Part shown: positions 13,198-19,431 of the stretch, in pieces
Position numbering within the stretch: position 1 is the first letter of the stretch
How the letters are laid out: every line of letters begins with the position of its first letter
Source: a candidate division WWE3 bacterium RIFCSPHIGHO2_01_FULL_40_23
GTDB taxonomy: Bacteria > Patescibacteria > WWE3 > UBA101185 > 2-01-FULL-41-18
Direction: 5' to 3'
Length of the DNA stretch: 19,431 nt
Assembly (NCBI GenBank): GCA_001772615.1
Contig: MEUZ01000005.1
Coordinates: forward strand, 1-19,431
Notes under the pieces: generated by a model
Seen by the model: the letters and a program-made list of their open reading frames with translations, nothing else
Told to the model about the DNA's origin: nothing
Databases searched by the model: none
Position numbers and translations under genes: made by a program

Positions 13198-15009
13198 TCA
13201 CATTCTTAAGGGCGCGTCTATGCCAAGGAGGAAAAGGCCGTCCTTTAAGACTTTTGAGACGGCAAGAGTCAGTGAAAGCCTGAAATTTTTAGCCAAAGCA
13301 TCTTTCGCATTGATAATGGAAAGAACGTTATAAAAAGAATTAAATTTCTGGGCCAGGTCAAAAAGATAGCCGCAAACAAGGCTTGGTGAAAAGCCCTCAC
13401 CAGCTGCGATTACAACTTCGGAAAACTTGTAAAGAGCTCTCATTACCTTAAGTTCGTCGGCAACGGGTTTATAAGAAAGGTCACCCCCACCCGTCTTGGC
13501 CTTGACGCCTGCTTTCCTTAAGACCGAACAAGCCCTGGCATGTGTGTATTGAAGATAGGGACCCGTGTCGCCTTCAAACTTGGTCACATAGGAATAGTCA
13601 AAAACTATGTCCTGTTTGCTAGCCACCTTAAGCATCGGGTACTTAAAAGCGGCAAGAGCAACCTCTCGTATAACCTCATTTTTATCAGCGTTTTCACTCT
13701 CCTGCACTTTTTTAAATTTAGCACTTTTACCCTCGCTCTCCTTCATCTGCCCACTACTTTCAAGCTCCTCTCTCTTTTCAACCTCTTCTTTTTCAAGCTC
13801 CAAAAGCCTCTCCAAAACGTCATCCGCGTTAATCACAAGGCCAATTCTTGAGGACATAGCACCCTCCGGAAGCCTCACCTCGCCGTAAGAGACATGATAA
13901 AGGTTCCCCGCCCATGGGAAATCAAAAATTTCAAGTATTTTAAAAATCTGTCTAAAGTAATCATCCTGTCTGTGATCTACTACATATAGCCTTTTATATA
14001 GGCCATACTTTTCAAAACTTTCTTTGGCAAGCTCCAGGTCTTGCGTTGAGTAAATAGATGTTCCATCACTTCTTAAAAGCACTTTATCGGGAATTCCATA
14101 TTTTTCAAGTTTAGCTATGATGGCACCCGTTTCGTCTTTTTCCGCTAAACCCTTTTTAAGCGCGAGATTTGCTATCTCTTTGCCTTTTTCAACAATATCG
14201 CTTTGTTTTTGAACAAGGTCAAACTTTATACCTTGATCATTATAAGTCTTCTCCCAACCCTCATAAGCCCAGTTCACAATTTTTTTCCAAATCTTCACCG
14301 TTTCGCCATCTCCCGCTTCCAGTTTTCTAAACAGTTCCTTCGCTTCCTCTAAAAGCCTCGGATCTTTCTCAACTTCCGTTTCAAACATGATGTAAAAATC
14401 TCCGACAAAATGATCGGCTTTTTTATCCGGCTTTTTACCCGCCCCGTACTTTTTATACATCAACATACTTTTGCAAATATGCAAACCCCAATCATTTATG
14501 TAATTTGTTTCCAAAACTTTAAATCCCAAAAAGCGAAGAATTCTGGAAATGGAATTTCCCAAAAAATTATTTCTGGCATGTCCTATGTGCTGTGGTTTGT
14601 TTGGATTAGGTTGTGAATATTCAACCAATATTGTTTTATCCATACCAATTTCTCTAACCCTATAATCATAATCAGTCTTTGAAAGGTTATGTACATTATC
14701 TTGTAACCATTTCTCGGAAATCCTAAAGTTTATGAAGCCGGGTTTAACGGTTTCCACTACCGAAAACAGGCTGTACTCATTATGTTTAATGATCAAAGTA
14801 GGTACTAACCCCTGTAGCCTATAACTAATTTTGTTGGCAATTTCCAAAGGAGATTGCTTTAAGTCCTTCGCAATTACCATAGCGACATTGGTTGAGTAAT
14901 CCCCCCACTTTTCATCCGCCGGATGCTCAAGATTTATCTTGTCAGGACAAGAGATACCTGCTTCAGTCACTGCTTTTCTTATAATTTTTACTAGATCTTC
15001 CCGGATCAT
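13198..15009 (-). CDS. argS: Arginyl-tRNA synthetase
   Basis: Class I synthetase that joins arginine to tRNA-Arg using ATP, in the cytoplasm. 603 residues, somewhat longer than the ~550-580 usual for bacterial ArgS. N-terminal additional domain about 1-110 with GDYSTNVAM (36-44); HIGH motif at 141-144 in NKPQHIGHARN; YINDWG 170-175; KMSKS-equivalent MSSR at 385-388 in EGAMSSRIG; FEGDTGPYLQYTHAR near 478-492; anticodon-binding DALR domain to the canonical end GIDAPLRM. A charged insert at about 411-443 (ELESSGQMKESEGKSA and after) lies just after the MSSR loop region and accounts for the extra length. Start supported by a promoter 6 nt upstream. The stop is TGA, which supports code 11. tRNA-Arg(CCU) lies 3 kb away. 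Confidence 0.97.
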   Translation of the reverse strand: MIREDLVKIIRKAVTEAGISCPDKINLEHPADEKWGDYSTNVAMVIAKDLKQSPLEIANKISYRLQGLVPTLIIKHNEYSLFSVVETVKPGFINFRISEKWLQDNVHNLSKTDYDYRVREIGMDKTILVEYSQPNPNKPQHIGHARNNFLGNSISRILRFLGFKVLETNYINDWGLHICKSMLMYKKYGAGKKPDKKADHFVGDFYIMFETEVEKDPRLLEEAKELFRKLEAGDGETVKIWKKIVNWAYEGWEKTYNDQGIKFDLVQKQSDIVEKGKEIANLALKKGLAEKDETGAIIAKLEKYGIPDKVLLRSDGTSIYSTQDLELAKESFEKYGLYKRLYVVDHRQDDYFRQIFKILEIFDFPWAGNLYHVSYGEVRLPEGAMSSRIGLVINADDVLERLLELEKEEVEKREELESSGQMKESEGKSAKFKKVQESENADKNEVIREVALAAFKYPMLKVASKQDIVFDYSYVTKFEGDTGPYLQYTHARACSVLRKAGVKAKTGGGDLSYKPVADELKVMRALYKFSEVVIAAGEGFSPSLVCGYLFDLAQKFNSFYNVLSIINAKDALAKNFRLSLTLAVSKVLKDGLFLLGIDAPLRM

Positions 15010-15015
15010 GTAAGA

Positions 15016-15044
15016 AATATAGTGGAAGGAAGGGTCAGTGTAAA
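15016..15044 (-). promoter_or_regulatory. argS promoter, predicted leaderless
   Basis: Minus strand: -35 TTTACA (15039-15044), 17-bp spacer, -10 TATATT (15016-15021), then 6 nt to ATG 15009. Lies wholly in the 41-bp gap after the metallo-beta-lactamase gene, giving argS its own promoter. Confidence 0.7.
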
Positions 15045-15050
15045 GGAATA

Positions 15051-15944
15051 CTACCTCTCCACAGAAACTTCATAGCCTTTGCCATCTGTAACAACTTCAA
15101 TAGTGCCATCTTCATCAGTCCGCAAAACGGTAGAACCATTGGCTTTGAAAAAGGAAATCACAGACAAAGAAGGATGGCGGTATTTATTATTTCTCCCAAC
15201 CGAGATTATTGAAACTTCTGGTCCCAGTTTCTCAAAAAATTCTTTGTTAAGAGAGTCGGATGATCCATGGTGCGGGACCTTTAAGACTTCAATTTCGTAA
15301 TCTGAAAGTGCGTCCGGAGAAATCTCATCATAAACCTCCATTTCGGCATCTCCGGTAAATAAAGCCTCAAAATCACCATACTTAAAAAGGAAAACTATGC
15401 TCCCCAAATTTTCATTTTCAACCTCGCTTACGCTTTCATTTAAGGGCCAGAGAACGTCAAATAAAATCCCATCAAGCTGTATATCATTATTGGACCTGGC
15501 AAGGGAAACCTCCTTAACCCTGCCTGACGACGTTGCTTCACGTAAAAGCTCTTCCCATTTTCCAAAAACCTTGGTTTCAGCTTTTATCTCTGTTGTCAGA
15601 ACTACCCCCACACGGCAATACTTAAGTACCTCATTCAGCCCATAAAGATGGTCTGAATGCGGATGGGTCAAAACAACCAGATCAAGGTAGCAAGGCCCAG
15701 GTTTTATATCCTTAACTATAAAATTTAACACCCTTGAGTCGGGGCCGCCGTCAACCAGAATATAAGAGCCATGAACCGTTTTAATAAAGATGGAGTCACC
15801 CTGCCCGACATCATAAAACTTCAGATGAATGAGGTTATCGTCTTTAAGCCTAAAGCTTCCATAAGCTATTGAATAAGAAAGGAGCGCCGCGAGAGCCAAA
15901 ATGAAAAATTTTATGAAAAGTTGTTGAGCTTTCTTTGGGCGCAT
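15051..15944 (-). CDS. ComEC-type metallo-beta-lactamase domain protein (stand-alone)
   Basis: A 297-residue membrane-anchored or secreted hydrolase: hydrophobic segment about 11-28, then a metallo-beta-lactamase domain of the ComEC/Rec2 type. Motifs: FYDVGQGDS (43-51), VDGG (64-67), HPHSDH (94-99, HxHxDH metal site), FTGDAE (196-201), VPHHGS (223-228) and RNNKYRHPS (251-259). In most bacteria this domain is the C-terminus of ComEC and is thought to degrade the non-transported DNA strand or trim DNA at the channel. Here it is a separate gene whose ATG overlaps the stop of the ComEC membrane domain (TAATG), so the two are coupled and probably act as one complex outside the membrane. Confidence 0.88.
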   Translation of the reverse strand: MRPKKAQQLFIKFFILALAALLSYSIAYGSFRLKDDNLIHLKFYDVGQGDSIFIKTVHGSYILVDGGPDSRVLNFIVKDIKPGPCYLDLVVLTHPHSDHLYGLNEVLKYCRVGVVLTTEIKAETKVFGKWEELLREATSSGRVKEVSLARSNNDIQLDGILFDVLWPLNESVSEVENENLGSIVFLFKYGDFEALFTGDAEMEVYDEISPDALSDYEIEVLKVPHHGSSDSLNKEFFEKLGPEVSIISVGRNNKYRHPSLSVISFFKANGSTVLRTDEDGTIEVVTDGKGYEVSVER

Positions 15945-16963
15945 TAATTTTCTTTAAAGAAAGTAAGTGAAAACAACAATAAGGCATAATAAAATCCTAT
16001 AAAGATCAAGTTCACTCTAAAGCCTACGTCCGAAAACCTTAGGGAGCCGAAATAATTTACAACGGAAACGAAATACTCAAGGAGCAGATAGACGGGCCAG
16101 ATTAAAATTTTTGATATAACGGGGAAGAATACCGCCGCGGCAACAATAACACCCCCAAGAACCATAATGGCGGGCACAGTCCATAAAACTAGAACATTTA
16201 CAAAAGGGGAAAGGAGTGAAACTCTTCCAAAATAAAATGAAATCAAAGGCCATACGAAAAGGGTAGCCGACATTGTCTGGAAGAAATCTTTCAGGATGAG
16301 TCTCGTGGGATCCATAAATGGGGCGTCTAGCTTATTCAGAAGGTGCAGAAAACCTTTTTCTATCCTGTTCGCGTAAAGAATGAGCCCTAACGTAGATAAA
16401 AAGCTGAACTGGAAACTTAAGTTGAGCGCCCAGGACGGTTTATAAAAAATCATAAGAAGTGCCGTCACAATAAGTATCCAGATAGTGCTCTTTTTTCGGC
16501 CATACAACTCACCAAAACTCACAAAAATTGACATTATATAGGCTCTTAAAATCGGGGCTTGAAAACCCGATAGTGCAACATAAAACAATACTAAAAACTG
16601 CACAATTAGAAATTTCTTAAACCTACTATAATGCACAAGAAGTCCTGAAACAAATGTAGTGAATAGAAAGCTGACTACACTTATGTTATAGCCGGAGGCG
16701 ACCACCACATGAATTGTCCCCGTACGTTTTAAATTTTCTTCAAACGATTTGGGAAGCGATTCTTTAATCCCAAAAATTATTCCTGACAGAAGAGATGAAT
16801 GGGGTTTTGGGAGTAAAGTTTCCGTAAGTTCAACAAGACGGGTTCTAAATCTATTGTTAGCACTTAAACACACCAAGCACTTAGGTTTAACAATTGTTAA
16901 GAAAAGTATGACAAGTAATGCTAATAAAATAAGGACTTTTTGATGTCTAATAACATTTGTCAT
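15944..16963 (-). CDS. comEC: ComEC/Rec2 competence membrane channel domain
   Basis: A 339-residue polytopic membrane protein corresponding to the Competence domain of ComEC, the channel that brings single-stranded DNA into the cell. Diagnostic segments: LLSGIIFGIKESLPKSF (about 58-74), TGTIHVVVASGYNISVV (81-97, the usual fr.tGl.HllaiSG motif) and SGFQAPILRAYIM (132-144). About nine hydrophobic segments. Both the N-terminal OB-like DUF4131 and the C-terminal metallo-beta-lactamase domain are absent; the latter is the next gene. Begins 58 nt after comEA. A TATAAT directly abuts the ATG, which is too close for a leaderless start there, so transcription from the comEA promoter is more likely. 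Confidence 0.88.
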   Translation of the reverse strand: MTNVIRHQKVLILLALLVILFLTIVKPKCLVCLSANNRFRTRLVELTETLLPKPHSSLLSGIIFGIKESLPKSFEENLKRTGTIHVVVASGYNISVVSFLFTTFVSGLLVHYSRFKKFLIVQFLVLFYVALSGFQAPILRAYIMSIFVSFGELYGRKKSTIWILIVTALLMIFYKPSWALNLSFQFSFLSTLGLILYANRIEKGFLHLLNKLDAPFMDPTRLILKDFFQTMSATLFVWPLISFYFGRVSLLSPFVNVLVLWTVPAIMVLGGVIVAAAVFFPVISKILIWPVYLLLEYFVSVVNYFGSLRFSDVGFRVNLIFIGFYYALLLFSLTFFKEN

Positions 16964-17021
16964 ATTATATCTTAAAATAACTACCGTTCACCTTTAACTA
17001 ATTAACTTGAACAGTAAGCCG

Positions 17022-17711
17022 CTAAAAAGTAATTTTTGTCTTAATCTCCTTGAGTACCGACTCTCTTACCTGGGATTTCTTGACAAGATCATCAAAATTT
17101 TCGTAGGGTCTATTTTCAATTATTCTCTTGCCGTAAGCTTCCCCTATTCCTGGAAGCCCGTCCAGCTCGGAAAGAGATGCCTTGTTCACGTTAATAAGAT
17201 CTGAATCGTTCTTTCCGGTTTGAGCTGAACCGGCAGACCCGGTAGCCTTAACTGCATTTGAAGATAAGACTTCTTTTTCTGTGTCATCCAGATAAGGAAT
17301 GTACACTTTCTCGCTGTCATGGAGTTTTGAAGCTAAATTAAGGTTTTTATCAAGCCATCTTCTATCAGCCAATTTAGTAAAACCACCTGACATTCTGACC
17401 AAATCATTTATTCTTATACTTTCCGAGGCTTCATAAACGCCAGGCCTAAGAATAGCCCCGGAAATTTCAACAATTATATTATTTGTCATACTTTGTCTTC
17501 CAGTATCTAAATTGTTTTCATCAATTGTCACTACACTTTGAGAGGTTTTAGAAACAGAAATGGATTCTTTCAGCGCTTTATCCGGAAGATAAATCATTAT
17601 TAGACTTGAAGCTAAACCTCCTATAAGAAAGGAAACGACAACAGCTCTATTCTGAATGAGAAATGTCCAAAAACTTTTTTCTTCATAAAGTTTATCCGTA
17701 GTTAAATCCAT
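17022..17711 (-). CDS. comEA: ComEA-like DNA receptor (SLBB plus helix-hairpin-helix)
   Basis: A 229-residue membrane-anchored protein. Membrane helix about 23-42, linker to about 77, SLBB-type domain about 78-140 (IIVEISGAILRPGVYEASES...LVRMSGG...VYIPY), Ser/Ala/Gly linker, then tandem helix-hairpin-helix DNA-binding domain 172-229 (INVNKASLSELDGLPGIGEAYGKRIIENRP). ComEA binds incoming double-stranded DNA at the cell surface and passes it to ComEC. First gene of comEA-comEC-MBL. Has its own promoter with a 15-nt leader and no Shine-Dalgarno. Divergent from giant gene B. Confidence 0.92.
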   Translation of the reverse strand: MDLTTDKLYEEKSFWTFLIQNRAVVVSFLIGGLASSLIMIYLPDKALKESISVSKTSQSVVTIDENNLDTGRQSMTNNIIVEISGAILRPGVYEASESIRINDLVRMSGGFTKLADRRWLDKNLNLASKLHDSEKVYIPYLDDTEKEVLSSNAVKATGSAGSAQTGKNDSDLINVNKASLSELDGLPGIGEAYGKRIIENRPYENFDDLVKKSQVRESVLKEIKTKITF

Positions 17712-17726
17712 AATAATCTAATATAT

Positions 17727-17755
17727 ATTATACTATATTAGCTGAGTGATGGAAA
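17727..17755 (-). promoter_or_regulatory. comEA operon promoter
   Basis: Minus strand: -35 TTTCCA (17750-17755), 17-bp spacer, perfect -10 TATAAT (17727-17732), 15 nt to ATG 17711. Confidence 0.6.
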
Positions 17756-17845
17756 GATATTAAAAAAACCAATTTATCCGACTACAGGTCTTATTTTGTT
17801 TCCGACAAAATGTGTTCATGATATAAAATCTACCCATTACTAAAA

Positions 17846-17886
17846 CAAGGAAAATCCTTGACAAGCTTGTACTCAATATTTATCAT
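17846..17886 (+). promoter_or_regulatory. Promoter of giant gene B with palindrome over the -35 box
   Basis: Perfect -35 TTGACA (17858-17863), 17-bp spacer, -10 TATCAT (17881-17886). The inverted repeat CAAGGA-AAA-TCCTTG (17846-17860) overlaps the -35, a typical repressor position. A second palindrome, ATTTTGT-TTCCG-ACAAAAT (17794-17812), lies upstream. The divergent comEA promoter is about 100 bp away. Confidence 0.65.
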
Positions 17887-17891
17887 TATCA

Positions 17892-17951
17892 ATGGTTACC
17901 AAATATTGCAACAAAAGCAAAAATGAAATTCAACCCTGCCCTTCAAAATAA
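17892..17951 (+). other. Possible 19-codon leader ORF overlapping the start of giant gene B
   Basis: ATG 5 nt after the -10 box opens a 19-residue frame (MVTKYCNKSKNEIQPCPSK) that runs over the ATG of gene B in another frame. Its position matches where leaderless starts sit in this window, but the composition is unremarkable. Confidence 0.2.
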
Positions 17952-19431
17952 CCCTGACAATTTAGACAATGGACAAAACAAAATACTTAGCATTTCCGAA
18001 GCCTCATCTATTCTAAAAATATCCCCCTCCAGCTTGAGACGACTTGAAAAAGAGGGTAAAATCGCCTCTTATAGGTTACCAAACAACTATAGGGTCTTTA
18101 GATTACGTGAGATCACGGCTTTAAAAGAAAGACTCCAAGAAGTAAAGTTCATATCAACCTTAGAAAGTTTTAATAACCAAGCTAAGCCTTTTAAACCCTC
18201 TGCAACCCGATTTGAACCTCAAACAAAAGTCCCTTTCCTTAATACCCTGCGCAACCCCGCTGTTATAACCTCCTTGCTTCTGCTTTCCGGAATCTCTTAC
18301 TTCCTTTTGTTAAGTCAGCCTAAAAAAGACCTTTTATCTTTTGTACCAGACTTTGCACCACAGGACAGCGCAGATGAGATTGATAAACAACGAACAAGAA
18401 AAAGTATAAAAAATGTACTCGCACTGGAAGAGAGCAACTGGGATAACACCACCTTCTTTATAAACATTGACACCAATATCAAAAAACTTGAGGTGGCTGA
18501 AAGCCTTAAAGTCAACGGGCCCTCTGTTTTTAACGGTGATGTCAGCATACCCAACCAAAGTCTGAATCTTGGAACGGGCTCAATAACGGCGTCTAACATT
18601 CTTTACGGTGTTAAGGCGGGAGACGGAATTGAGGTAACTAGCGGCCAGACCCCGACTATTTCAAACGACGGGGTCTTGTCACTTCAAGGAAAGACGGGTG
18701 AGCTTAAGCTCAAAGAAGGTGATGGCATATCAATATCGGGGCTTGAGATATCAAGCGATATTGATTTGGATGACATTGATTTGGCCGAGGTCGCGTCTAA
18801 CGGAGGTTGCACCGATTGCCTTAACTTTAGTGATTTTTCGGACAGTGCAACGCTTGACGCGAATACAAACATAGCAACCGCCGGTTTTGACCTCACAACC
18901 TCGGGAACCGGCGATGTTTCATTTAATAATACGGGCTCATTTGGGGTTGCCGGAGCCGCAACCTTTTCCTCCACTCTCTCAACTACGGGTAGCATAGATA
19001 CTCAAGGAACCTTGCAGGCGGGAACTTCCAACATAACCCTAACCCTAGCTTCAGGACTTATTGATGCGGACAGCATTACTCTTACTACCAGCGGCGGCGC
19101 AGGGTCAACCTTATCAAACAGCGGGCTTGAAGTTATTTCAGACGGTCTTACCCTGCTTAAGGGCTGTTCAAACGATCAGATACTTAAATGGAACAACACC
19201 AGCTTGTACTGGTATTGCGCTGATGACAGCGGCGGGGGTGGGTCTATAGATGGATCAGGAGCTACTAACTACATAGCCAGATGGTCTGATACCAATACTC
19301 TAACAACAGGACTAGCTTATGATGATGGATCTAACTTTGGTATAGGAACAACAGCTCCGGATTCTAGATTACACGTAGTAGGAGGAGATACCTATATAGC
19401 TCCTGACAGCGGATACACGTTTAACAATCCT
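17923..19431 (+). CDS. Giant surface protein B, 3'-partial: MerR-like HTH, membrane helix, extracellular repeats
   Basis: 503 codons, open to the window edge. Residues 21-75 form a MerR/excisionase-like winged helix-turn-helix (ILSISEASSILKISPSSLRR, then EKEGKI, a YRLPNNYRVFR wing and LREITALKERL). A linker follows to about 110, then one membrane helix 112-131 (AVITSLLLLSGISYFLLL). The rest is extracytoplasmic beta-type sequence: a GVLSLQGKTGELKLKEGDGIS segment (250-270), a CTDC pair (296-299), the module GSIDTQGTLQAGTSNITLTL to KGC...ILKW...WYC (357-432), then IARWSDTNTL and FGIGTTAPDSRLHVVGGD running into the same module as gene A. N-in/C-out topology would put the HTH in the cytoplasm. Start: first ATG in frame after a strong promoter, leader 36 nt, no Shine-Dalgarno. 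Codon style changes sharply near base 19240. Function of the fusion unknown. Confidence 0.82.
   Translation, partial: MKFNPALQNNPDNLDNGQNKILSISEASSILKISPSSLRRLEKEGKIASYRLPNNYRVFRLREITALKERLQEVKFISTLESFNNQAKPFKPSATRFEPQTKVPFLNTLRNPAVITSLLLLSGISYFLLLSQPKKDLLSFVPDFAPQDSADEIDKQRTRKSIKNVLALEESNWDNTTFFINIDTNIKKLEVAESLKVNGPSVFNGDVSIPNQSLNLGTGSITASNILYGVKAGDGIEVTSGQTPTISNDGVLSLQGKTGELKLKEGDGISISGLEISSDIDLDDIDLAEVASNGGCTDCLNFSDFSDSATLDANTNIATAGFDLTTSGTGDVSFNNTGSFGVAGAATFSSTLSTTGSIDTQGTLQAGTSNITLTLASGLIDADSITLTTSGGAGSTLSNSGLEVISDGLTLLKGCSNDQILKWNNTSLYWYCADDSGGGGSIDGSGATNYIARWSDTNTLTTGLAYDDGSNFGIGTTAPDSRLHVVGGDTYIAPDSGYTFNNP
19369..19431 (+). repeat. Terminal repeat matching the left end of the window
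   Basis: These last 63 bases match 53-115 at 62 positions (difference at 19392 versus 76), in the same reading frame and orientation. This is a shared module of the two giant genes and the likely cause of the contig ending here. Confidence 0.85.

Noticed and set aside
13540..13888. Plus-strand ORFs of 93-103 codons inside argS
   Set aside because: Shadows of argS with Ser/Leu/Phe-rich products and no promoter or domain.
1..19431. Circular 19-kb plasmid, given matching ends
   Set aside because: The end match is imperfect (one mismatch), is explained by a repeated protein module, and the segment carries argS and two tRNAs.

Overview
The window looks like chromosomal DNA from a Candidate Phyla Radiation (Patescibacteria) bacterium, probably a Microgenomates- or Katanobacteria-like lineage. 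That placement is inference from gene content and style: small membrane-anchored proteins, a giant secreted repeat protein, a ComEC split into two genes, and ComEA. The genetic code appears standard (table 11). argS ends in TGA directly after a canonical C-terminus, which argues against the TGA=Gly code of Gracilibacteria and Absconditabacteria. An essential gene (argS) and two tRNAs make a plasmid unlikely.

Both ends lie inside the same repeat module of giant surface-protein genes (53-115 and 19369-19431 match at 62 of 63 bases), so the window is probably a contig broken at repeats. At the left is the 3' part of giant gene A (2-4837), with two in-frame 881-bp repeats and a truncated third. 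At the right is the 5' part of giant gene B (17923-19431, open to the edge). Gene B supplies the N-terminus missing from A: a MerR/excisionase-like helix-turn-helix, one membrane helix, then the extracellular repeat region. A DNA-binding head on a giant surface protein is the most striking observation here.

Regions: 4838-5386 holds a GIY-YIG nuclease with a non-standard start, lying between two exact 27-bp copies of a palindromic repeat. 5387-7899 encodes two secreted proteins, each starting just after such a palindrome. 7986-9839 has two divergent single-pass membrane proteins, one with a LytR_C domain and one with a palindrome inserted in frame. 9888-10889 holds tRNA-Arg(CCU), a VapC-type toxin with a Phd/YefM-like antitoxin, and tRNA-Ser(UGA). 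10956-15009 runs on the minus strand: a membrane protein with a domain seen in giant surface proteins, a membrane-anchored metallophosphatase, and argS. 15051-17711 is a DNA-uptake cluster (comEA, comEC membrane domain, separate ComEC-type metallo-beta-lactamase), divergent from giant gene B.

Two themes cross the window. First, several genes (vapB-like, argS, the LytR_C gene, and the metallophosphatase) have a -10 box exactly 6 nt before ATG, three of them with a -35 box at 17-bp spacing and none with a Shine-Dalgarno site, which points to leaderless transcripts and fixes their starts. Second, intergenic spaces are filled with short palindromes whose stems vary in a compensatory way while the GTCAT...ATC frame is kept.
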